In this document: piece by piece, positions 56,006 to 64,000 of the stretch
Position numbering within the stretch: position 1 is the first letter of the stretch
How the letters are laid out: every line of letters begins with the position of its first letter
Source: Labeo rohita
Taxonomy: Eukaryota; Chordata; Actinopteri; Cypriniformes; Cyprinidae
DNA: 64,000 nt
Assembly (NCBI RefSeq): GCF_022985175.1
Contig: NC_066884.1
Coordinates: 15,794,203-15,858,202, forward strand
Reading direction: 5' to 3'
Translations under genes and position numbers: made by a program
Notes under the pieces: generated by a model
Seen by the model: only the letters and a program-made list of their open reading frames with translations
What the model was told of the DNA's origin: nothing
Databases searched by the model: none

Positions 56006-57249
56006 TTTGTAACTGACCCTTATAACAGATGTACTGTACAGTAAAAGCATAGTTAACTAGGATCATTCCTCATTCCAGACTGTTCTATAACCAAAATTCA
56101 AATGTTCTTCATTTTCACTTTTCATTCTCAGAATAAAACAACCCTATGCACTTCAAAAGAAACATTTCTGCTGGTCTGGGAGGTAAACAAGAGGTCATGA
56201 TGTAGCTGCAGGTGCACTGATCCCTGAACTAGCAGAAATGAAAAAGAAAACTCTTGTAAGGTGCATCGTTCTTCTATTTTTACTTAGCCGGGCAAATTGC
56301 ATTTAGGACGTGATCACTCCAGTGGCGACTGAATGGCTTCAACTGAACATTCATTCACTGATGGGATTTATCAAAAGAAATCTGTTGAACTGTGAAGACA
56401 CATAAGAGATGGAGAGCGCTGAATAGAGTGACTGGAATAAACATACGTTAGAAATCTCCACTCAGCAGAAGGACAATACTGGCTGATTTGGATTTTGACT
56501 GGGGGAAAATGATGGAAGAATAAGTGAAAATGAGGGACGGAGGAGGGGGAAAATCTTTATGCTCATCTCTCTCACTCTCTCTCCATCTGCAAAAAAGACT
56601 GACTGGTCTGAGCTTTGAACTTTTCATCCTTAAAACTCTGTCAGTCCTGCAATTTTGAGGCTTGGCAGAGCTATACACATCATTAACTGAACTGCAAATT
56701 TTGCCTGATTGCCTCATTATAAAATATGCAATTAGCCCCATGCATTTAACATCAGACACCCAGGCACCAGGAACAGATCATTCACTCAAAAGCTTCATAA
56801 ATATAACATATTTCGATATCTACAGCAGAATCAGAATATTGCCATTTTTATTCCAGACAGAAATGCTCTTGCATGTCAGTGAATGATTGTATTTGATTAG
56901 ATAAGGCATTACAGGTCAAATCCTGTGAAAAAGAGCAAAATACTTTGGGGTAAAAGTCTTTATAATGACTGCAGCCTAAATATACAGTATTGCATCTATT
57001 CATAGTTATACAGTTAAATGGCATGATGTATTGTAACATGATAAAATATCGTGGATGATATTTGGAGTGAATTATCTGTAGTGACCAACTGACTGTACAA
57101 AACAGACCAATAAAAAATAATGTTGAGTAACTTACATTTTAGACACGAAATTGTCAGTAAGTTTGTCTATTTTTGCTGTGCCAAAGGAAATTGTTTAAAT
57201 ATTAAGTAACGCCACATCTTATTCTTCCTTAGTGTTTGCAGTGGCATTT
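56006..57249. other. Non-genic interval
   Basis: No gene is supported. Frames at 56448-56759 (-) and 56662-56886 (+) overlap in opposite directions. The stretch 56640-56760 ('tataaaatatgcaattagcc') is repeat-free with CAATTA-type words and could be a small regulatory element, but the evidence is thin. Confidence 0.4.
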
Positions 57250-57515
57250 CATTTCTGAATGGATCAATGTTTTTTAACGAATTGGTTTAGTAAATGACTC
57301 AGTGAACCACTCATTAAGTCACTTATTTGTTTCGTTCCTGAATGAATTATTGTTTCGAAAGAATTAGTTGAGTAAATAACAGTTACTTGTTTCTCTCCAG
57401 AATGAATCAATGTTTTTTGAGAAATGATTCAGTGACTCACACATAAAGACAGGCGTTTAATTAGTTCCTGAATGAATCTGTAACCAATGAATCACTTAGG
57501 AAAATGAATCAATAG
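57250..57515 (-). repeat. Short inverted relative of the 43-kb minisatellite
   Basis: Units such as 'gttcctgaatgaattattg', 'cagaatgaatcaatgttttt' and 'gattcagtgactcacacata' are reverse complements of the 43.2-45.0 kb unit words. Only about three units are present. Confidence 0.6.
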
Positions 57516-58363
57516 CTGGGTTTACATTCAAAGTTTTGAATTTAAATTATGTGCAAAATTGGAATATCGCATAAAACATTTATGAATAAGTACCATTTCC
57601 ATCCAACGAGTCAAAGTGAACAAAATAGTCCCTTCCTGATAAACTGGCACAAAATATTACTAAGAAACATAGGAGAAGCCACTGAATCTCGTAACTTCCA
57701 TATATAATAAATTACATGTGCCTCAGAGCGAGCAGGCGAAACACAATAAATGTGGTCATTGCTTTCAGAGGTGGATGCCTGCTGTTTTGGGAATGCTGTC
57801 GTGTACGACAGTTCTGGGAGGCAATTATACAGAAATACTTTGATGACAGACTTTGCTTTGGCAATTAAGAATGACTATAACAACACTTCAGATGCTGTGC
57901 AACAAGATCGGTCCGGTGGTTAGTCAGGCTATGCCATCCCATAGCACAAAATCACATGACTTTGTTTGATGCTCATGAAGGAATTTATCAGGCAAATGCG
58001 TTTCCATCTCCCATTATTTGCATTAACCCTTTTTTGCAAAATTGAAAAACCACCTCAGATAAGCGTAAAAACTATTTGCCGAATTAAGACATTTTTTTTC
58101 CTGAGAATTGGCATTTCCGTCTCTCATTTCTAATGCAATACTTCAAAATGCACATAAAACAAAGTCACATTTTTTTTTGATGTACATGGAGAAATTTATC
58201 ATTCCAACTCCCGTTATTTGCATCAACCCTTTTTCGCAAAATTGAAAAACCACCTCAAGGGAGCAGAATTTTTTTTTTTTTTGGCGAATTAAGGGATTTT
58301 CTTTCTAAAATTTGGCATTTATGTATCTCATTTCAGATGCAATACTTCAAAATGCACGTACAC
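57516..58363. repeat. Non-genic interval with a 200-bp tandem duplication
   Basis: 'ttatttgcattaaccctttt' at 58014 and 'ttatttgcatcaaccctttt' at 58214 start matching stretches that run through 'gcaaaattgaaaaaccacct' to 'gcaatacttcaaaatgcac'. The duplicated span is about 57955-58358. It may be part of a larger, unrecognised repeat beginning near 57.52 kb. No coding content. Confidence 0.6.
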
Positions 58364-58698
58364 AGAGTTCAGGGAGAGCAAGACAAGACAAGCGTTTAAG
58401 ATTAAAAAGTATTTAAATTGTATTTTTTAAATAAAAATAACGGATCATTTTGCTAGATAAGACCCTTTTTCCTCGGCTGGGATCATTTACAACTGCATTT
58501 GGGATTGTTTGAAGCCACATTTAAACTGCATTTTGGAAGTTCAAACTCGGGGTACCATATCAGTCCATTATATGAAGAAAAATGCTGAAATGTTTTCCTC
58601 AAAAAACAATTTCTTTATGACTGAAGAAAGAAAGACATGAACATCTTGGATGACAAGGGGGCGAGTACATTATCTGTAAATTGTTGTTTTGGAAGTGG
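58364..58698. mobile_element. Fold-back element, copy 4, right arm only
   Basis: Matches 18410-18735 closely: 'acacagagttcagggagagc', 'catttgggattgtttgaagc', 'gactgaagaaagaaagacat'. The left half is missing, and the 200-bp tandem repeat abuts instead. Confidence 0.85.
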
Positions 58699-58940
58699 AC
58701 TTCTCAAATAAGTTTAGTCAACTTGAAATGTTAAGTTGTACTAAGTGAAAATTTAGATAACCTGGGCTTGTTACTCAGCTGCCTTAAAATTTTAAGTTGA
58801 ATGAACTCAATTATCTAAGTTGTCACTAACATTTCATGTTAACTAAACTTTTTGAGTTGACTGAACTTAAAATTTTAAGGCAGTCTGGTAACAAATTATT
58901 TTGAATTAAGTTGAATCAACAAATAGTTTTTTTTTTACAG
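58699..58940. mobile_element. MITE remnant ending in '...ttttttacagtg'
   Basis: The segment has internal inverted words: 'gccttaaaattttaagttga' (about 58780) against 'ttaaaattttaaggcagtc' (about 58868). It ends in a T-run plus ACAGTG, the same style of end as the 51.1-kb MITE. Its other terminus is lost at the junction with the fold-back arm. Confidence 0.55.
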
Positions 58941-60029
58941 TGTACTGATGTAGCGATGTAACCTGTAACAAAAAGATTCACTATTGACTGGCTGTCTAGA
59001 ATGCAAACACGACATTGAAACAAATAGTGTAGGCCTACTCCTGCATAACTGCATGATTGACCAGTAAAACCAGTTGTGGGGTGGTATTTTCGTAAAGGTG
59101 AAAAGGCTTGAAGGGTTGAAGCTGGACCCATTTACCAACACTAACAATACATTTTGGTTGTGAAGTTTCATTAATGTGACTGCACCTTAAGAAAAGATGA
59201 AATGGCTGAGAGCTTGTCACAGGAAGCCCTGATGATGTTCCAGTGATATATAAGAGTTGACCATCTGGCTGACGCAGGAAAGCTTATAAAGGAACAGCGT
59301 TGCGTTAATTGATTACAGAGCTCTTTGCCTGTACATCTGTGGAGGTGTGTGTTCGCTTGAGCCTTACCTAATTTAATTTCCCCACTGCACAGTAAATACA
59401 TCCTTTTCTTGTCTTGCGGTGTGTAATGCATTCGACTGTTTCGTATGTTGTCACCATGGCAGAGTTTCTCTGTTCCCATACAACAAGCTTTGAGGGTGCA
59501 TTGTGGGTATTTTGAGAGGAGGGAAGCATTACCACAGAGTTTAGTAGCATTTTTATCACATGCAGAACTGCCGGGGCACAGAAATTCAATATTTCACACT
59601 GAGCTAAAGCCGCCTTCCTGAATACTAACCAGGGGATTTAAAGCATAGAGACAATAATCGATCTTTACATGTTTAACAGATGCCACAGAAAGAGAAAAAA
59701 TCAGAAAAAATCAGAGAGCTCAATCTCATGTCTAGCAATCATCTTTGCTCTAAGGAGATTATGGCAAAGATTAAAGATATCCTCCCTTATTTATGACGCT
59801 CTCTAAGCTATAAGACTGTTCATGCAGCTGTTGTATTCAGGAAACAATATTTCTGTGCATTGCAAACTGTACTGTTCTGCCTATCAAAGCAGATCTGGGG
59901 AAAAACATGAACAAAAACCTGAACAAAGTTAGATGTTTTGATTTTTTTTTTTTTAAATCATCATGTCTGCTAAAGCCTTATTAATTCAGAACTGTTCAGA
60001 AGCCCTGCGTTCATCTAACTAGCATCTAT
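58941..60029. other. Non-genic interval
   Basis: Several overlapping minus-strand frames (58916-59589) of 61-102 codons have no domain. The stretch 59690-59890 ('ggagattatggcaaagatta') is repeat-free and may be regulatory, but is not called separately. Confidence 0.4.
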
Positions 60030-60800
60030 TTCAGACACTCCAATTTACTTTGACACCAGTATTTGTCAGAGACTGAAGCTCTGACACTGAAGACGCTAGC
60101 ATGCCGAGCCGTAAATAGTAGTTTCTGGTAAATAGTAAGTTTGGGAGTCGACTCCCAGAAACCAACTAATTGGTCAGTAATTGAGCGTGTCAATAGCGAG
60201 GGAAGAAAATAGCAGCAGCAATTGTCCATGAATGGTGTGCTTGAAAAGAGAGGGAGAGTCCGTACCATCTGCGGGAGCTTCAGCTGGTGGCTCTCATAGA
60301 AACGAAGAGGCCGGATCGCCCTGCCAAACGCACTTAAGCATTCAGTCAGAGGGAGATGTGGGCACAGATGACTGCCTTACACTTCAATTAGCTCAACTCG
60401 GCGGTGTCTGTGATACACATTGTCACTATCAAAGCTAAGCAAATAATAATGAACCCATCAGAAGTCCGCCGAAATGTATGTTGTTGTGACGTGCAAAGGC
60501 CCGGCACGATGAGACAGAACCTGCGGAGGGCTGCAGAAACACATGGTGCCATTTTGCGCTCTGGTCGTGGGTGACTGAGCAGGCAAAGCAAATTTCCTCG
60601 AATCAATCAACGTTAGCACTGATGGCCTATACTGATGGAGTGACTTCCCTCTCATTCAGAGAAGACATTTAGGCCCATAACAGAGAGCAATGGCACTATA
60701 AATTTAACATGAGGCCCCTTAGCCTCACTGAATAGAAGGAGAAAGACCGCTGTTCTGATAAACACACTATTCTAACGAGGTGACAGCGGCACCGTGGGCC
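60030..60800. promoter_or_regulatory. Candidate conserved non-coding block
   Basis: GC-richer, repeat-free stretch of about 770 bases with 'accaactaattggtcagtaa', 'cttcaattagctcaac', 'ctatcaaagctaagcaaata' and 'aaatttaacatgagg'. The plus-strand frame 60232-60438 and minus frames 60026-60655 overlap and lack domains. It is a possible enhancer cluster; conservation was not testable. Confidence 0.35.
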
Positions 60801-60924
60801 ATTTCAAACACACACCACTGCTTTTAGAGATGTAGGGATTGTGTAGGGGACCTTTCAGTGTTCTGATTTACACACCCTTTTCTTTTCTGTCACATACATT
60901 GTTGATTATATCATGCAATATTAC
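60801..60924. other. Short spacer before a fold-back copy
   Basis: Nothing recognised; a frame starting at 60839 runs into the fold-back arm. Confidence 0.4.
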
Positions 60925-61565
60925 ACACAAATGCAGGTTTTTGAGAAAAACATTCCAGGATTTTTCTCCATATAGTGAACTTCAATGTGGATCAGGTCCT
61001 ATGTCCAAACTGCAGTTTCAGTGCAGCTTCAAAGAGCTCTACATGCTCCCAGCCGAGGAAAAAGGGTCTTGTCTAGCAAAACAATTGGTCATTTCCTAAA
61101 AAATATACAAATTTACATACTTTTTAACCACAAATGCTCTTTTGCACTAGCTCGACTTCACACATTGCGTAGTCACGTTGAAAAGGTCATGTGTGATGTA
61201 GGTAGAAGTACCGACCCAGTGTTTACAAAGCGAACATGCAAAGAAAGTCAAACGCCCTTTACATAAAAACATAAAACAACGAGTTTTTCACCCTACCCTG
61301 CCTTTTTAAGTCGAAGTACACATATGAAGAACTAACCCTGTGTGACCTTTCCAATGTGATTACGTAATGCGTAATATCGCAGAGCTAGTGCAAGATTTGT
61401 GTTTGTTTTTTTGTTTTTTTTAGAAAACAACATCATTTTAGTAGATAAGACCCTTATTCGTCAGTTGGGATTGTGTAGAGCCCTTTTAAGTTGCATTAAA
61501 ACTGCAATTTGGACCTTTAACCTGACGGCCCCCACTGAAGTCCACAATACAGAGAAAAATTCAAT
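60925..61565. mobile_element. Fold-back DNA element, copy 3 (ends trimmed)
   Basis: The left arm ('gagaaaaacattccaggatt', 'atatagtgaacttcaatg') and the right arm ('gattgtgtagagccctttta', 'gaagtccacaatac') are inverted partners. The centre matches copy 2: 'ccgacccagtgtttacaaag', 'agctagtgcaagat'. Terminal sequences are shorter than in copies 1 and 2. The frames at 60839-61266 are arm sequence. Confidence 0.8.
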
Positions 61566-61579
61566 AAAACACTTTTGTT

Positions 61580-62410
61580 GAGTCTAAGGTGTCATCAGAT
61601 GCCCATTTTCCACAAGTTGATATAATTCTTTAGGTTGTTAATAAAATATAACATACTTTGGTTACAATTTCTCAAAGGTAGTGTAAAGCAACCTTTTTAC
61701 CTTGTCAAAAACACCTCTGTTAACAGCAAACCATTTCTGTGTATGTTCCTTTAAATGCTAATGAGCTCTGCTCACCCCGCCCCTCTCTTCCATGGGATGA
61801 CAAGGGATGTTCTCTCTGACACTGTAAACTTTAGCCGCATTTAGCTGCGGAACTTGCTAACTAGCACATTATTAGGAAAGGTGATTTGCAAAGATTCATT
61901 TAAAAAAAAAAAAAACTTATATTCACTTTATCTGTAGGTGAAGCTGGATCACAAATGATTCAGGTAAACATAGACGCATTTAGGCAGATCATGGGGTGCA
62001 TTCCCTTCAAAAACAAAAGTAATCCTTTGCGTCTTCAGTGGCTCAGATGTCGGGAGTAAATGACGACTGCTACGGTCATTATTACATCCAACAACAAAAC
62101 GCTTCAATCGCTTAGGAGACATTCTTGTCTACCCCTGCTCCTCCTTCGAAACAATGATGGACAGTTTACAGCTCACTCAGGGTGGGTCTAAGATAAGACG
62201 ACCATGTCAATCAACAATCGTGTGAGCGCCCTTGGTCTGTGTGACGTCACACAGCCATGAATGAAAGCTCAGAATGGCTTGATTTGAGAAAGGGGTTATA
62301 ACACTGGTGGATTTTTATCATTATAGGGTGGTTGTGTACACACTGCCAACACACATTTATGTTCAAACAACATGTAAAAGTGAGATTTGCATCCGATGAC
62401 CCCTTTAAAT
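61580..62410. mobile_element. DNA element with 'catc[ac]gatg' ends, about 830 bp
   Basis: The left end 'ggtgtcatcagatgcccatt' and right end 'gcatccgatgacccctttaa' are inverted repeats. The left subterminal stretch ('ccacaagttgatataattct') matches the 19.6-kb fragment in inverse orientation. Internal 'tttaaatgctaatgagctct' is shared with the 19.4- and 39.6-kb relatives. It is non-coding. Confidence 0.8.
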
Positions 62411-62559
62411 ATATTTCTGACTTTTTTTTTTTAATCTGAGTGAGCTAACAGTAAACAGTTTTTAAAGTGCAGTTAAAAATGCCTAAAACGGCAGAATTAT
62501 CCATTCATGCGGCTTGCCAGCTTATCAAACTGAAGTTACACATTTAGATGTTAAAGAGC
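62411..62559. other. Short spacer
   Basis: T-run followed by unassigned sequence; no gene. Confidence 0.4.
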
Positions 62560-63010
62560 AAAAAACGCACAAGTGGGGGAAGGCTGGTGCCATCCAAGCC
62601 GTCACAAATTTCACGGCAGTAATTACGACCTTCAGCTTCTTAATATTGACAGCGTGGCTCTAATTGCTCTCTCTGTAATTGTGTTATGGCTTTTTTAAGG
62701 GTAGGAGAGATAATGAAAGAGAAGTGATCAGCCATCTGTGCAGCAGGTAGCAAGGCCCATTCTCCTCAGGAAAGAGCAATATTACTACACCAAATTATAG
62801 GTACAAATAAGTCTCTTTAACAATGCCAAGCTGGTGAAGAATTACCGCTTCATTAAAATGACACATACGGATGAATTATGAGAGTCTAGTGAAGTCAGCC
62901 ATCGGTTTCCAACATTATGCATCATATTTTACAGCCACAATTAAATCGCACGACAGTAATCAATATGAGACCTTTGAAAAATGATGTCTTTAATAATGAG
63001 ATACAAGCAT
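62560..63010. promoter_or_regulatory. Candidate conserved non-coding block
   Basis: Repeat-free, with the highest local density of TAAT/ATTA words of the non-repetitive blocks: 'ggcagtaattacgacctt', 'ctctaattgctctctctgta', 'cacaattaaatcgcacgaca', 'cagtaatcaatatgagac'. There is no open frame of note. My best candidate for a homeodomain-bound element, on texture only. Confidence 0.35.
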
Positions 63011-63089
63011 GCTCATTTACTCTCATGCATGTGTGCACACACAATTAAAATCTCATCAATCATTTTCTCTTAAACACCATGAGTCCTGA

Positions 63090-63265
63090 CTGCTCCAGAC
63101 TATATCACTTGCTGATGTTTATTGGTTTGTGGTTCGCAACTTTTAAGGGTAGTGAAAACAGATAGAGAACAGGAAATCATGAGAATGAACTGGAATGGTA
63201 TCGGCAAATGATGCAAGCCAGACTTGAACTCACATCTTCAGCCAAAGCACCACAGAACATCCATG
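63090..63265 (-). mobile_element. Decayed tRNA-derived SINE (DANA/HE-like), minus strand
   Basis: Read on the minus strand, 'gtggtgctttggctgaagat', 'gtgagttcaagtctggc' (B-box-like) and 'catcatttgccgatacc' are followed by 'gatttcctgttctctatctg' and 'ccaataaa'. This order (tRNA-like head, a core with 'tttgccgat', then a 'ttcctgt' tail and AATAAA) fits the V-SINE group of fish (DANA/HE1). It is eroded, and the 5' part is incomplete. Confidence 0.5.
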
Positions 63266-64000
63266 AAACCTTTCCGTTGCACAATCTTCCATTTCCTTAT
63301 TCATTTTTCTTTCTCTTCCTGTTTTTGCTCTTCGGTTTTCTTCAAATAATCCACACCTCCCTTTCTTTTCGTTCTTTTGACACCTGAAGAGTCTGGGGTG
63401 AACCATATTGCTTCATATGTATGAGTTTAATTCCAAGAGGAGGAGAAGATACGATAATAATTGCTAAATCTGTCAGAAATGACCTTGGATGCAGCATGTT
63501 TTGAGCATCGGTTTGAGTCCACGTGGATTAACCGCAAGGAGCGGCGGATCTGAGGGACGACCTTCTCCTCCTCTTTGGTTTCGGCTTTTCTCACCAATAA
63601 AGTCCAGCACTTACCCATGGCTTATCTCTCCGTGCTCTAATTTCTCTCTGTCTCTATCTCTCGGGACTCTCCTCTCTCATCTTAACACACTTTTATGGTT
63701 TTAGGGAAGCGTGCATATCCAACATCAAAGATATTTTACTGTCTGTTCACAAATTTCTTCACGATAAGTCTTCCGTGAAGCCAACACACGGCTCTCGTAT
63801 AAAGAAGCCGCTGACGGAGCACAAAAGGAGAGTCGGAGGGTTTTAAAGCTCAAGCGCAGGGCTGAGGAGCAGTAACTGAAGTTATAATGAGCTCTTTCAG
63901 TTCCCAACACCCAACCTTTTCTTCCCTCTCTCTTTTACTTATAATTTCTCATTTGGAATTAACACTGAACTTATCTGACATGCAGCTCTGAACATAGCAG
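63266..64000. other. Non-genic interval to the window end
   Basis: Pyrimidine-rich stretches (63300-63370, 63640-63680) and small opposing frames are present (63427-63618 -, 63489-63704 +, 63725-63910 -). No domain, splice context or repeat family was recognised. Confidence 0.4.

Overview
The window looks like nuclear DNA of a teleost fish, most probably a cyprinid (zebrafish/carp group). The DNA is AT-rich and full of short non-autonomous DNA transposons. Several of these have terminal sequences I know from cyprinid genomes, such as the 'tgtgaccctggaccacaa' ends, the 'cagtgttggg' hAT ends and the 'ctcaccctcatgtcgtt' arms. There is one chromodomain Ty3/gypsy retrotransposon of fish type. No host protein-coding gene, rRNA or canonical tRNA gene could be supported on either strand. 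Apart from the retrotransposon, almost all open frames are short, lie inside repeats, or have the composition of chance frames. The window is best read as a gene desert or a very large intron.

Layout. 0-9.4 kb: non-coding DNA, a 609-bp tandem duplication split by an inserted element (2.7-5.0 kb), a higher-order minisatellite (6.5-8.3 kb), and a palindromic transposon inside another repeat (8.3-9.4 kb). 9.4-11.4 kb: repeat-poor, GC-richer DNA. 11.8-20.9 kb: a chain of small DNA transposons, including one nested pair (12.0-12.7 kb) and a 970-bp fold-back element (17.8-18.8 kb). 24.4-30.8 kb: a four-layer nest of mobile elements. The innermost is a 4.9-kb LTR retrotransposon on the minus strand. 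32.7-41.1 kb: more DNA transposons, including tRNA-like modules. 43.2-47.1 kb: a degenerate minisatellite followed by a 2-kb internally repeated element whose inverted relative lies at 36.3-37.7 kb. 50.3-54.4 kb: a dense cluster of adjoining and nested elements. 57-63 kb: further element copies and a decayed SINE.

The retrotransposon has LTRs that differ only by two 1-nt indels and is flanked by a perfect 5-bp target duplication, so it inserted recently. It encodes Gag with a CCHC knuckle, an aspartic protease, reverse transcriptase, RNase H, integrase and a C-terminal chromodomain. Gag/protease is separated from pol by one in-frame UAG whose 3' context is CAA-CUA, the leaky-stop consensus known from plant viruses. 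The RT has a frame-shifting deletion just after its LDLR motif. The primer site matches the element's own LTR transcript, which suggests Tf1/sushi-type self-priming.

Between the repeats lie several repeat-free blocks rich in AATTA/TAAT-type words (about 9.9, 16.7, 23.7, 31.1, 39.0, 47.8, 49.6, 54.8, 60.1 and 62.6 kb). They have the texture of conserved non-coding elements, but conservation cannot be tested from one sequence. If real, they would mark a developmental regulatory landscape.
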